Positions 42,759-51,520 of a DNA stretch of 64,000 nucleotides are shown here, one piece after another. The notes under the pieces were generated by a model, which was not told where the DNA came from, did not search any database, and saw only the letters and a list, made by a program, of their open reading frames with translations. This stretch comes from Nocardia iowensis (GTDB lineage: Bacteria > Actinomycetota > Actinomycetes > Mycobacteriales > Mycobacteriaceae). Numbering within the stretch: position 1 is the first letter of the stretch; each line of letters begins with the position of its first letter. The stretch lies in contig NZ_CP078145.1 of assembly GCF_019222765.1 (NCBI RefSeq), forward strand, positions 4,650,001-4,714,000. The letters are read 5' to 3'. Made by a program: the position numbers and the translations under genes.

Positions 42759-42818
42759 GCCGAGCGGGACACCACCGTGCGTCCACTCGCGATTCCCCGC
42801 AGCCATGTCCCGTTCGGC
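42759..42818. repeat. Dispersed palindromic intergenic repeat, copy 5
   Basis: GCCGAGCGGGAC and CATGTCCCGTTCGGC are the inverted ends; CGTCCACTCG lies in the middle. It lies between the convergent FadD and methyltransferase genes. Confidence 0.65.
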
Positions 42819-42934
42819 GAATTGGTCCAGCCGCATCGGGACACCGGGCGGAGACGCCACCAACCGCCACCCCGACCGCGTGGCTGCAAATGCCGTAATC
42901 CTGGGTCTCGGCGTGTGCCCGCCGCAGCAATGGT

Positions 42935-43690
42935 TCAGGACTCGAGGATTGTGGTCCAGACTCGGATAGTGAATATGGCTTCGGCGGGCGCACCTTCGGG
43001 GAAGAAGGGCCGGATTTCCTCGGATAGCGAGTGACGCAGTTCCGCCAGGTCGCATGTCGAGGTCGCGACTGCCGTATTGCTCTGGCTCACGAGATAATTG
43101 GCGGCTGTCTCAGGTGTCAGCGGAACCCGCCACTGCTCTTCGGAGTGTGTGGTCGGGCCGAAACCTGCTTCGCGGGCGGCCTCGGGGTCGAAGTGCGGTT
43201 GGCGGCGCACCGAGGGATAGCGGGACGCGTACTCGCCCGCCATCCATTCGGCGAACGCGGGGCGACCCACCAAATCGCCGTGGAAGTAGTCGCTGTAGAC
43301 CGCGAGCCCACCACCGCTGCGCAGGACACGGGCTAATTCGGCCAGCACACTCGGCTGATCGAACCAATGGAATGCCGTGGCGACCGTAGTCAACTCGGCG
43401 ATGCCGTCCGCCAGCGGAAGTCGCTCGGCCGCCGCCGCGACGAACTGCGCCTGCGGGTGTCGCTCGGCCGCACGCAACATTGCCACCGACGCATCACAGG
43501 CCACCACCCGCTCGGCCGCCTCGAGCACGGCCCGCGTGGACAGCCCGGTACCGCAGCCGACATCCACCGCCACGCCGACACGACCGATCCCCAGCTGCCG
43601 CAACGCAATCCGCAGCGCCTCCGGATGGTAGTAAAGCCGCCCACGAACATAACGCTCGGCGATCGCCTCGCTGTCGAACGGATTGCGCAC
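42935..43690 (-). CDS. Class I SAM-dependent methyltransferase
   Basis: This Rossmann-fold methyltransferase has motif I AVDVGCGTGLST (about residues 40-51) for SAM binding, motif II acidic residue in VACDAS, then ATAFHWFDQPS and LRSGGGLAVYS. These match the UbiE/COQ5-like methyltransferase_11 group. The length of 251 is normal. The substrate is unknown and the neighbours give no clue. Confidence 0.85.
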   Translation of the reverse strand: MRNPFDSEAIAERYVRGRLYYHPEALRIALRQLGIGRVGVAVDVGCGTGLSTRAVLEAAERVVACDASVAMLRAAERHPQAQFVAAAAERLPLADGIAELTTVATAFHWFDQPSVLAELARVLRSGGGLAVYSDYFHGDLVGRPAFAEWMAGEYASRYPSVRRQPHFDPEAAREAGFGPTTHSEEQWRVPLTPETAANYLVSQSNTAVATSTCDLAELRHSLSEEIRPFFPEGAPAEAIFTIRVWTTILES

Positions 43691-43738
43691 CGATACCCCT
43701 CCCCGAACTGCGATCCCGCATCACCTGATGCATGGCGG

Positions 43739-43772
43739 CACGTAGTGCATCACGGCACCGAGTGCATCGCGG
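43739..43772. repeat. 17-bp tandem repeat with AGTGCATC core
   Basis: CACGTAGTGCATCACGG is followed directly by CACCGAGTGCATCGCGG (14 of 17 bases equal), preceded by the inverted form TGATGCATGGCGG. It lies between the methyltransferase and the mshC stop. Confidence 0.55.
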
Positions 43773-43871
43773 TCAATGACTGCGCGACGAAACGCCCTGT
43801 CGACCAGGCTATCTCGCAAGACGAACACGGAGCCACAACCAGTGACCGGGGCGACACCGGCACCCGAACGA

Positions 43872-45110
43872 CTACAGCGTGATCCCCAGTAGGCCGTCGA
43901 CAGCGGCGGTGATCGCTGCGGGGGCGTCGGTTTCGGGGCCGCCGTAGTCCAGTGCCTGGCGGGCCCAATTGTCCACGGCGTCCAGGGCTTTCGGGGTATC
44001 AAGGTCGTCGGCCAGGTGTTGGCGGAGGCGGGCGATGGTGTCGCTGGCCGCGGGGCCCGATTCGAGCGCGGTGGCTCGGCGCCACAGGTCGAGGCGGGTC
44101 TTGGCCTGTTCGAGGACCGCGTCGGTCCACATGCGGTCCTGGCGGTAGTGGCCGGCCAGCAGCCCGAGGCGGATCGCGGCCGGGTCGACGCCGCTGCGGC
44201 GCAGGGTGGAGACCAGCACGAGGTTGCCCTTGGACTTGGACATCTTCTCGCCGTCCAGACCGATCAAACCGGCGTGCACGTAGTGGCGGGCGAAGCGGCG
44301 GCCCGCGATGAGCGCCTCGGCGTGCGCGGCGGAGTACTCGTGGTGCGGGTAGATCAGGTCGCTGCCGCCGCCCTGGATGTCGAACTCGGCGCCGATTCGG
44401 TTGAGCGCGATCGCCGAACACTCGATATGCCAGCCGGGACGGCCCGCGCCGAACGGGGCGGGCCAGGACGGTTCGCCTGGACGCTCGGCGCGCCACAGCA
44501 GCGCATCGATAGTGTCGCGCTTGCCGGGGCGCTCGGGGTCGCCGCCGCGTTCGGCGAACAGCCGCTCCATGGTGGCGCGGTCGTAACCGGATTCGTAACC
44601 GAACTGCTCGGTGGCGTCGGCGCGGAAGTACACATCGGGGAACTCGGCGTCGTCGACGATGTACGCCGCACCCGAGGCCAGCAGCTTCTGCACGAATTCG
44701 ACGACCTCGTCGACGGATTCGATGGCGCCGACGTACTCCCGCGGCGGCACGATGCGCAATGCGGACATGTCTTCGCGGAACAGTTCGATCTCGCGGGTGC
44801 CCAGCTCGCGCCAATCCAGGCCGTCGCGCTCGGCCCGCTCGAACAGCGGGTCGTCGACGTCGGTCACGTTTTGCACGTAGTGCACCTCGTGGCCCGCGTC
44901 GCGCAGCAGCCGGTTGACCAGATCGAAGGTCAGGTAGGTGGCGGCGTGACCGAGATGGGTGGCGTCATAGGGGGTGATCCCGCAGACGTACATGGTGGCG
45001 GTGGCACCGGGTGTCACCGGCCGCACCTGACGGTCGGCGGTGTCGTACAACCGCAACGGTGGCCCTGCTCCGGGGATGGTGGGTAGGGCTGTATCGGACC
45101 AGGACTGCAT
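43872..45110 (-). CDS. mshC: Cysteine:1-D-myo-inositol glucosaminide ligase (mycothiol biosynthesis)
   Basis: MshC joins L-cysteine to GlcN-inositol using ATP, the penultimate step of mycothiol synthesis in the cytosol. It is a cysteinyl-tRNA synthetase homologue. Visible are the HIGH-like signature [11 protein letters not shown] (about residues 48-58), the zinc/cysteine site with Cys43 and WHIECSAIA, and KMSKSKGN. The length of 412 residues matches MshC rather than CysS, and it lacks the anticodon domain. It is the marker gene for mycothiol-making actinomycetes. A TACCCT box 6 nt before the ATG suggests a leaderless start. Gene order around it matches the mycobacterial mshC-pyrD region. Confidence 0.95.
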   Translation of the reverse strand: MQSWSDTALPTIPGAGPPLRLYDTADRQVRPVTPGATATMYVCGITPYDATHLGHAATYLTFDLVNRLLRDAGHEVHYVQNVTDVDDPLFERAERDGLDWRELGTREIELFREDMSALRIVPPREYVGAIESVDEVVEFVQKLLASGAAYIVDDAEFPDVYFRADATEQFGYESGYDRATMERLFAERGGDPERPGKRDTIDALLWRAERPGEPSWPAPFGAGRPGWHIECSAIALNRIGAEFDIQGGGSDLIYPHHEYSAAHAEALIAGRRFARHYVHAGLIGLDGEKMSKSKGNLVLVSTLRRSGVDPAAIRLGLLAGHYRQDRMWTDAVLEQAKTRLDLWRRATALESGPAASDTIARLRQHLADDLDTPKALDAVDNWARQALDYGGPETDAPAAITAAVDGLLGITL

Positions 45111-45751
45111 GATTCGAGGGTAAAGGTGTGGTCGAGATCATCGCCCCCCGCCCCAGCCCAGCGGCCGCCATACGCCGCTGACCTGCCGGTCCCGACCTGC
45201 ACATTTCAGCAAATCATGGGATGTCAAGATTTTCGCTCACGCAGAATCAGCTGTCGGCGGACCCGGCGACGGGTACATCGCGGCGTCGCGGGGCCATGGA
45301 GTCAAGCGAAGACGGTATCGCCCTGCCCTCGCCATGACAATGAGGAATTCGACCTCCTAGGTCGGTTGGAGGCATCGGCGGCACAGCGTGCAACTCTGCG
45401 TTCACTGCGGAATCGCCGTGATCGGCGCGGCACCACACGCTGTCGAACTGGTCGACGACAGTCGCGTGGACCCGCGTAGGACATGACGGTTCAGAGCGAT
45501 CGCGCCAACCTCCAACCTCCAGTCACGAGCGGAATGAAGTGTGGCCGAGCGCTCGTGGCCAGGCCGGGGCCAGCTACCGCCGAGTTGCGCAGTCGGAGCG
45601 CCGGACCCCGGCGCTCTGGTCGGCGACAGCAGCGCCCTTCCATGCGAGGCGGTGCGGATCCGAGCGGATTACGTTGGGCACAAGCCACGTTCGGCACTGT
45701 GTGCAATCTCGCAGTCAATGCGGAAACGAACCGCCTGAGCCCCAACCTATT
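45111..45751. other. Gene-less region
   Basis: About 640 bp upstream of mshC. Frames crossing it show no family motif. Two segments resemble each other (about 45381-45423 and 45692-45733, sharing GTGCAA and TGCGGAA around a TCA step), a possible old duplication. Confidence 0.45.
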
Positions 45752-46555
45752 TCAGAACGCCGGCCACGGAATCGGCCGGGACGTACGCGGAGTCGGCATC
45801 ACCGGGTCGTCGACCAACTCCTGGGTTCGGTCTACCAACGCTTCGATCTCGGCGTCGGTGATGTGCTCGGCGAGCTCGTCCGCGACGGCGCCGGGCAATT
45901 CTTTGGCGAACGCGGTGATATCGGCGACCAGCGCGTCGCTGAGCGGTTGTCCGGCCCAGCCCCACAGCACGGTGCGCAATTTGTGCTCGCTGTGCAGGCA
46001 GATGCCGTGGTCGACGCCGTACACCTGCCCGTCCGTGCCTTCCAGCGCGTGCCCGCCCTTGCGGTCGGCGTTGTTCAGCAGCACGTCCAGCACGGCCATT
46101 CGTTGCAGCCGCGGGTCGTCGGCGTGGATGAGCGAGACCTCGTTGCCTGCCGGGTCCTGCGCGCGCAGTACCTCACGGAAGCCGTCGGGGACCGCGCCGG
46201 GCGGGCAGAGGTCGACGAGGTCGAGGCGGTCGCCCTGGTCGGTGTGGTTGTCCACGCCCTCGACCCAGCGTTGCACCATGCCGACGCCATACGGTCCGTC
46301 GCGCAGGATCGTTTCCGGGATCACGCCCCAGCCGAGCGCGGCCGAGATCAGATACGACGCCACCTCCCGGCCCGCGAGGGTGCCATCGGGAAAGTCCCAC
46401 AGCGGTCGTTCGCCGCGCACCGGCTTGTACACCACCCGCAGCGGCGGTTCGACCTCATCGAGGATGTCGCAGACCAGGGTCACGTTGCTGGCGGTACTGA
46501 TCCGCCCGATCACTGTCAGCTCGCCGCTGTGGAACCGATCCCCGGCCCGCGTCAC
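45752..46555 (-). CDS. SCO1664 family protein (kinase-like fold)
   Basis: This is a 267-residue protein of the actinobacterial SCO1664 family, which looks like a phosphatidylinositol 3/4-kinase-type fold. Possible ATP-binding Lys is in VVYKPVRGERPLWDFP, the catalytic-loop-like segment is LDVLLNNADRKGGHAL and the metal motif YGVDHGICLH. Function is not established. It starts with GTG 3 nt after the stop of the DUF3090 gene, so the two are one transcription unit. This pair is conserved beside mshC in mycobacteria and nocardiae. Confidence 0.85.
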   Translation of the reverse strand: MTRAGDRFHSGELTVIGRISTASNVTLVCDILDEVEPPLRVVYKPVRGERPLWDFPDGTLAGREVASYLISAALGWGVIPETILRDGPYGVGMVQRWVEGVDNHTDQGDRLDLVDLCPPGAVPDGFREVLRAQDPAGNEVSLIHADDPRLQRMAVLDVLLNNADRKGGHALEGTDGQVYGVDHGICLHSEHKLRTVLWGWAGQPLSDALVADITAFAKELPGAVADELAEHITDAEIEALVDRTQELVDDPVMPTPRTSRPIPWPAF

Positions 46556-46558
46556 CGA

Positions 46559-47143
46559 TCACTCCTCTAGCTCGGCCGCGCCGAAGATGTCTCCGCGCTT
46601 GTATCCATTGGTGCGCACGCACATGTGTCCACGAGACGACAACGGTTCCCCGCACAGCGGGCACGGTGGCCGGCCCGCCGCGATCACCCGGGTCGAACGC
46701 AATGCGAACTCGCGGGCCTGGATCGGGGTGAGGAACACGCGGACCGCGTCCGGGCCTTCCTCGGTGTCGTCGAGCACCACCGATTCGTCGACCTCGGTCT
46801 CGGTGATCGCCAGCAGCTCGACCACCACGGCGTTCGCGTCGGCGTCCCAGCCGAGGCCCATGGTGCCGACCCGGAACTCGGCGTCGACCGGCGTCACCAG
46901 CGGCGCGGTGTCGCCGATGTCCTCGGGCTGCGGCGGCACCTCGGCGCCGAAGCGGCGGGCCACCTCGTCCAACAGCAGGCCCATCCGATCGGCGAGCACC
47001 TTCACCTGCTGCTTTTCCAGCAGCACGCTGACGACTCGCGGTTCCTGGACGGCCTGCAGATAGAACGCGCGATCGCCCGGCTCACCGACGGTCCCGGCGA
47101 CGAAACGATCGGGGGTGCGAAATACATGGATTGCGCGTGACAC
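46559..47143 (-). CDS. DUF3090 family protein with zinc ribbon
   Basis: This 194-residue protein belongs to the conserved DUF3090 family of unknown function. The N-terminal part reads RAIHVFRTPDRFVAGTVG and FYLQAV; the C-terminal end has a zinc-ribbon-like pair CPLCGEPLSSRGHMC. I chose GTG 47143, which has AGGAGG 5 nt upstream, over an earlier ATG. It forms an operon with the SCO1664-family gene and the histidine phosphatase upstream, as in mycobacteria. Confidence 0.88.
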   Translation of the reverse strand: MSRAIHVFRTPDRFVAGTVGEPGDRAFYLQAVQEPRVVSVLLEKQQVKVLADRMGLLLDEVARRFGAEVPPQPEDIGDTAPLVTPVDAEFRVGTMGLGWDADANAVVVELLAITETEVDESVVLDDTEEGPDAVRVFLTPIQAREFALRSTRVIAAGRPPCPLCGEPLSSRGHMCVRTNGYKRGDIFGAAELEE

Positions 47144-47218
47144 ATGCACCTCCTGATACGTGACCCTGATCCGACTACCCACGGCGTTGCGACGCCGACT
47201 ACCCGTTTACAAGTAATC

Positions 47219-47971
47219 TCAGCGCTCCGCATTCCCATTATCCGCACTCCCGGTATTGCCTAGCTCGCCGCCGGGAACGGGACCGGTGGTGTCGACCGTG
47301 GCGTCTTGCTGTTCGGCACGGGAATCGGCAACGGGGCGTTGCTGATTCGAGAGCGCGGACAGGTCGGTGCCGGTGTCGTTGAGCCGCCACACATACGGCG
47401 CGGTCGGGGTGTAGCGGATAACACTGATCGACGCGGGTTCCACCATGATCCGCTGAAACCCATCCAGATGGATACCCAATGCGTCGGCAAGTACCGACTT
47501 GATGACGTCACCGTGCGTGCAGGCCACCCACAGCGCGTCGTGTCCGTGCTGCTCGGCGAGCGCGCGGTCGTGCTCGCGCAGCGCGGCGACCGCGCGGCTT
47601 TGCACCTGCGCCAGCCCTTCCCCACCGGGGAACACGGCGCCGGAGGCGTGCCGCTGCACGACCTTCCATAACGGCTCGTTCAGCAGTTCGGCGATGGGTC
47701 GCCCGGTCCACTCGCCGTAATCGACCTCGATCAGCCGGTCGTCGAAGACCGGTTCCAACCCGAACTTCTCCGCCAGCGGCGCCACCGTTCGCTGGCAGCG
47801 CAGCAGCGGCGAGTGCACGATCCGTTCGATCGGCAGCCCGGCGAGCCTTTCGGCAACAGCCCTGGCCTGCTCGTTGCCGTGCTCGGTCAGTTCGACGCCG
47901 GTGCTGCGACCGGCCAGGGTGCGGGCGGTGTTCGAGGTCGAGACTCCGTGTCGGAGCAGAATCACCGTCAT
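47219..47971 (-). CDS. Histidine phosphatase family protein (MSMEG_4193 type)
   Basis: This is a phosphoglycerate-mutase-like phosphatase. The catalytic RHG motif is at residues 7-9 (LLRHGVSTSN). Then come the Arg in SPLLRCQRT, the acid Glu in EVDYGEWTGR and the second His in ACTHGDVIK, so the active site is complete. The core ends near residue 205; the tail (SRAEQQDATVDTTGPVPGGE) is disordered. It belongs to the conserved mshC-uppP block. The ATG lies 6 nt after a TAGGCT -10 box, which suggests a leaderless mRNA for the three-gene unit. Confidence 0.9.
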   Translation of the reverse strand: MTVILLRHGVSTSNTARTLAGRSTGVELTEHGNEQARAVAERLAGLPIERIVHSPLLRCQRTVAPLAEKFGLEPVFDDRLIEVDYGEWTGRPIAELLNEPLWKVVQRHASGAVFPGGEGLAQVQSRAVAALREHDRALAEQHGHDALWVACTHGDVIKSVLADALGIHLDGFQRIMVEPASISVIRYTPTAPYVWRLNDTGTDLSALSNQQRPVADSRAEQQDATVDTTGPVPGGELGNTGSADNGNAER

Positions 47972-48038
47972 GTAGCCAGCCTAAGCCCACCCGTCGCCCG
48001 GCCCCCGCCCCTCATGGGATCGCTCCGCGATGCTGATT

Positions 48039-48983
48039 TCATGTGGCCGACACAACCCCCGCGGCCAGCAGCCCCATCACGATCAGACCGAGCAAGATCC
48101 GGTAGCCGACGAACCAGTCCAGCGAATGCTTCGCAACGAACTTCAGCAGCCACGCCACCGACGCGTACCCGACGACGAACGCGAGCAACGTCGCCACGAT
48201 CAGCTGCGCGCCGCTGGCATTGAGCCCCTCACCGGCAGGTTTGAACGCGTCCGGAATGCTGAACAAGCCGGACGCGGTGACCGCGGGAATCGCCAGCAGG
48301 AACGAGAACCGCACGGACGCTTCACGCGTCAGCCCGAGGAACAGACCCGCCGACGAGGTGGCACCGGAACGCGACACACCGGGAATCAACGCGAGGCACT
48401 GGGCGAACCCCATCACCAGGCCGTCCCGGGTGGTCAGCTGTTCTAGCGGGCGCTGCTTGCGTCCGTAATACTCGGCGGCCGCGATGACCAGCGCGAACGC
48501 GATCAGCATGAACGAAATGAGCCACAGGTTGCGGGCCGCGGTGCGGATCACGTCCTTGAACAGGAAGCCGAGCACGCCGATCGGGATGGTGGCGATGATC
48601 ACATACCAGCCGATGCGGTAGTCCAGTTCGCGCTGGGTCTCCTCATCGAAGTAGCCCGCCTGTGCCGCGTTCCAAACCGGCAGCTTCGTCGTGACCTGGT
48701 CGGTGATCGGGACTGTCTGCCTGGACGACGCGCTCAGCTTGCGCAGCACCGTGGTGAACCAGGCCTGCACGATCCGCCAGATGTCCTTGGCGAAATACAC
48801 CAGGACGGCGGCCTCGGTGCCGAGCTGGGTGACGGCGGTGAACGAGGCGCCCGCGTCGTCGCCGAAGAACACGCCGGACACGATCCGCAGATGCGCCGAC
48901 GACGAGATCGGCAGGAACTCGGTGAGTCCCTGCACGAGTCCGAGCACCAGCGCCTGCACCCAGGTCATCGATTCGCCCGTCAC
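48039..48983 (-). CDS. uppP: Undecaprenyl-diphosphatase
   Basis: UppP (BacA) removes a phosphate from undecaprenyl diphosphate at the membrane, recycling the lipid carrier for cell-wall synthesis, and gives bacitracin tolerance. The two conserved motifs are visible: [14 protein letters not shown] near the N terminus and [17 protein letters not shown] in the second half. It has about eight membrane helices and 314 residues. GTG 48983 has AGGAGG about 4 nt upstream; ATG 48968 is the alternative. The central loop (about 85-125) is longer than in E. coli, as in mycobacteria. Confidence 0.92.
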   Translation of the reverse strand: MTGESMTWVQALVLGLVQGLTEFLPISSSAHLRIVSGVFFGDDAGASFTAVTQLGTEAAVLVYFAKDIWRIVQAWFTTVLRKLSASSRQTVPITDQVTTKLPVWNAAQAGYFDEETQRELDYRIGWYVIIATIPIGVLGFLFKDVIRTAARNLWLISFMLIAFALVIAAAEYYGRKQRPLEQLTTRDGLVMGFAQCLALIPGVSRSGATSSAGLFLGLTREASVRFSFLLAIPAVTASGLFSIPDAFKPAGEGLNASGAQLIVATLLAFVVGYASVAWLLKFVAKHSLDWFVGYRILLGLIVMGLLAAGVVSAT

Positions 48984-49291
48984 GCAGCCTCCTGGTGTCT
49001 CATGCCGCCTCCATCTGTTCTTGCCCGAAAGAACTGTTCCGACTGGGCAATTGGTCAACCGGGGTCGCAGGCGAGTGATGACCGCCGCAATCCCGCAGCG
49101 ACAGTACAGTGTCGAGGCCGGAGCGGCATGCCCGCACCGTCGGCCGCAGTGGGTTCACAGACATCTCTGACCTGCCGCACAGACGCCGCCGCGCGCTTCG
49201 GTAACTCGGCTGCCCGCACGGTGGTTCGCCGATTCCACCCGCGACGCGCGAGGCGCTGTGCGGGTAGGCGGCCGCATGCGCGCACACGCTC

Positions 49292-49328
49292 TAGGCTTGG
49301 CGCCGTGACGATTGCGCGGACACGGTGA
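49292..49328 (+). promoter_or_regulatory. Leaderless promoter with 7-codon leader peptide
   Basis: TAGGCT at 49292-49297 is followed 7 nt later by GTG 49305. From there a frame of seven codons (MTIARTR) ends at TGA 49326-49328, whose A is the first base of the reductase ATG. Translation of the leader would deliver ribosomes directly to the reductase start. Confidence 0.5.
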
Positions 49329-50296
49329 TGGAACAGCGGACGGTCGGCCGCAGCGGCCTACGGGTGTCCCGGATAGGCCTGGCGACCCATACCTGGGGTT
49401 CGCATACGGATGCCGATGAGGCGTCGGTGCAGTTGGCGGCGTTCGTGGAGGCGGGCGGCACGCTCGTCGATACCTCCCCCGCCTACGCCGGTGGTGGCGC
49501 GCAGCGAATTCTGGCCGAATTGCTCGGCGACCTCGTCTCCCGCGACGATCTGGTGCTCAGCGGCTGCGCGGGTATCGCGCCGCGCGTGCTGCCCGCCCCC
49601 GCGGGTCCGGCCGTGCCGGACGCGACCCACATCGCGATCGATACCTCGCGCCGCGCACTGCTCCGGCAGCTCGATCGGACGCTGCTCGAATTCGGCACCG
49701 ACCATCTGGATATCTGGAATGTCGCGGTGTGGGATCCGCGGACCCCGCTCGATGAAGTCGCGGCCACCCTGGAACAGGTGGTGCGGTCCGGCAAGGTCCG
49801 CTACGCGGGCGTGCGTGGCTTCGGTGCCTGGCAGTTGGCCAGCCTCGCCGCCGTCGTGCCGGTCAGCGTCGCGCAGACGCCGTACTCGCTGCTGGCTCGC
49901 GACGCGGAAACCGATTTCGTGCCCGCCGCGCTGCACCACGGCGTCGGCGTGATCGCCTCGGCGCCGCTCGCGGGCGGCATCCTCACCGGTAAGTACCGCG
50001 ACGGTGTTCCCGCCGATTCGCGCGGTGCGGACGAGGCCACCGCGGCCGATATCCGCAGCAGCCTCGACGAACGCGCGACCAGGGTGGTCGACGCCCTGGT
50101 CACCGCTGCCGACGGGTTGGGTACGTCGCCGTTGGCGGTCGCGCTGGCCTGGATTCGGGACCGGCCGGGCGTGGCGAGCATGATCGTCGGCGCCCGCGAT
50201 ATCGGGCAGCTCACCGGCGTGCTCGCTGCGGAGGCCCTCGAACTGCCGCGCGCCATCGCGGCCGCACTGGACGACGTCAGTGCCCGTACCGAGTGA
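49328..50296 (+). CDS. Aldo/keto reductase family protein with altered active site
   Basis: This TIM-barrel protein of 322 residues has the AKR fold: GRSGLRVSRIGLATHTWG, LVDTSPAYAGGGAQRILAE (the Asp and Tyr of the tetrad are present), then YAGVRGFGAWQL and SMIVGARDIGQL. The usual catalytic Lys (in the TK motif) falls in LVLSGCAGIA and is absent, and the His (in the QxHxxD segment) falls in IWNVAVWDP and is absent. Reductase activity is therefore uncertain. The start overlaps a short leader frame. Confidence 0.82.
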   Translation: MEQRTVGRSGLRVSRIGLATHTWGSHTDADEASVQLAAFVEAGGTLVDTSPAYAGGGAQRILAELLGDLVSRDDLVLSGCAGIAPRVLPAPAGPAVPDATHIAIDTSRRALLRQLDRTLLEFGTDHLDIWNVAVWDPRTPLDEVAATLEQVVRSGKVRYAGVRGFGAWQLASLAAVVPVSVAQTPYSLLARDAETDFVPAALHHGVGVIASAPLAGGILTGKYRDGVPADSRGADEATAADIRSSLDERATRVVDALVTAADGLGTSPLAVALAWIRDRPGVASMIVGARDIGQLTGVLAAEALELPRAIAAALDDVSARTE

Positions 50297-50310
50297 CAGA
50301 GGCGAGGGTG

Positions 50311-50415
50311 GTGTGATCGGCGCCCGGCGCGGTGCGATCGGGACCAGGGGCGGTGCCGTGCGGGCCGGAGGCGCTGCGATCAGCGCCCGGGACGATGTGA
50401 ACGGCGCCGACCCGC
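50311..50415. repeat. 21-bp tandem repeat, about five degenerate units
   Basis: Units start at 50311, 50332, 50353, 50374 and 50395 (for example GTGTGATCGGCGCCC, GTGCGATCGGGACCA, CTGCGATCAGCGCCC). It lies between the aldo/keto reductase and the heme-uptake promoter. Confidence 0.65.
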
Positions 50416-50433
50416 TGCCCGCCGTCGTGGGGC

Positions 50434-50452
50434 ACGTCTTAGGCTTACCTTC
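50434..50452 (+). promoter_or_regulatory. IdeR/DtxR-like iron box at a leaderless promoter
   Basis: TTAGGCTTACCTTC matches the right-hand part of the IdeR consensus (about 11 of 19 positions overall). It contains the -10 box TAGGCT (50440-50445), 7 nt before ATG 50453. Iron-dependent repression of the heme importer is the natural reading. Confidence 0.5.
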
Positions 50453-51520
50453 ATGAGTGCCAGGTCCGGAAACCCGTCCGTGCAGCCGCAGTGGGTTGCC
50501 GGTGTCCGATCCGGCTGGGCGCGCGGTGTTCTCGCGGTGCTGGCGTTGACCCTGGTCGTGGCCTCGGCCGCGTGCGGCACCGACAACGCGGCACCCGCCG
50601 CCGGGCAGCGTGGTCCGGCCACCGCGACGCTGACCGATCTCGACCCGGTGCCGATCGGGCCCGAACCCACGCCGACGCTACCGGTTACGGTGCGCTCGTT
50701 CGACGGTTCCGACGTCACCGTCACCGATAGCAGCCGCATCGTCGCCGTCGACCGCTACGGCACCCTCGCGCAGATCGTGTACGCGCTCGGCATGGGAGCC
50801 AAGCTGACCGGCCGCAGCACCAGCGCCGCCTTCCCCGCCGTCCGTGACGTGCCCAACGTGGCGGGCGGCAACGGCTCGCTGAATGTGGAAGGGCTTCTGG
50901 AGCAACGACCTTCGGTCTTCCTCACCGACACCGTCAGTGTGACGCCCGCGGTACGTGAGCAGCTCCGCGCGGCCGGTGTCACCGTCGTCTTCTTCGATCC
51001 GCAGCGCACCATGGAGGGTGTCGGCCCGCAGATCGAGGCCGTCGCCGCCGCGCTCGGCGTGCCCGACAGTGGGAAGGCGCTCGCGGAACGCACCCGCGAC
51101 GAGATCGCCGCCGCCACTGCTGCGGTGCCCAAGCAGGATCCGCAACTCACCATCGCGTTCCTCTACCTGCGCAGCACCGCCATTACCTTCCTCGCCGGGC
51201 CTGGCTCCGGTGCGGACGCGCTCATCGCCGCGCTCGGCGGCAAAGACGCGGGTGCCGGGCTGCCCGAGCCGTTCGTCTCGATCACCAGCGAGGCGATGAT
51301 CGGCGCCGCGCCCGACGTGCTGCTGGTGATGTCGGATGGTTTGAAATCCGTTGGCGGAGTAGACGGATTGCAGAAGGTTCCCGGCATCGCGCAGACACCG
51401 GCCGGGCGTAACAAGCGCATCGTCGACATGTCCGACTCGGTGCTGCTCAGCTTCGGCCCCAACACCGGCCGGGTGATCACGGCGCTGAGCGAGGCCGTCT
51501 ACGGCGCTCGGCCCGCATGA
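50453..51520 (+). CDS. hmuT: Heme ABC transporter substrate-binding lipoprotein
   Basis: This surface lipoprotein captures heme and passes it to the permease. The signal peptide ends in a lipobox (VVASAAC, Cys about residue 41). The mature part has the two-lobe fold of heme-binding proteins, with RIVAVDRYGTLAQIVYALGM, NVAGGNGSLNVEGLLEQRPS and, in the second lobe, GKDAGAGLPEPFVSITSEAM. The length of 355 is typical. The gene starts a three-gene operon, with an ATGA overlap to the permease. The IdeR-like box covers its promoter. Confidence 0.85.
   Translation: MSARSGNPSVQPQWVAGVRSGWARGVLAVLALTLVVASAACGTDNAAPAAGQRGPATATLTDLDPVPIGPEPTPTLPVTVRSFDGSDVTVTDSSRIVAVDRYGTLAQIVYALGMGAKLTGRSTSAAFPAVRDVPNVAGGNGSLNVEGLLEQRPSVFLTDTVSVTPAVREQLRAAGVTVVFFDPQRTMEGVGPQIEAVAAALGVPDSGKALAERTRDEIAAATAAVPKQDPQLTIAFLYLRSTAITFLAGPGSGADALIAALGGKDAGAGLPEPFVSITSEAMIGAAPDVLLVMSDGLKSVGGVDGLQKVPGIAQTPAGRNKRIVDMSDSVLLSFGPNTGRVITALSEAVYGARPA

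Noticed and set aside
45381..45733. Pair of similar segments upstream of mshC as a mobile element
   Set aside because: Similarity covers only about 35-40 bp with gaps and no terminal repeats; too weak to call.
45483..47063. A 526-codon plus-strand frame opposite the SCO1664/DUF3090 genes
   Set aside because: Its translation is Ser/Arg/Thr/Pro-rich without family motifs and it is antisense to two well-conserved genes; it is a GC-rich shadow frame.
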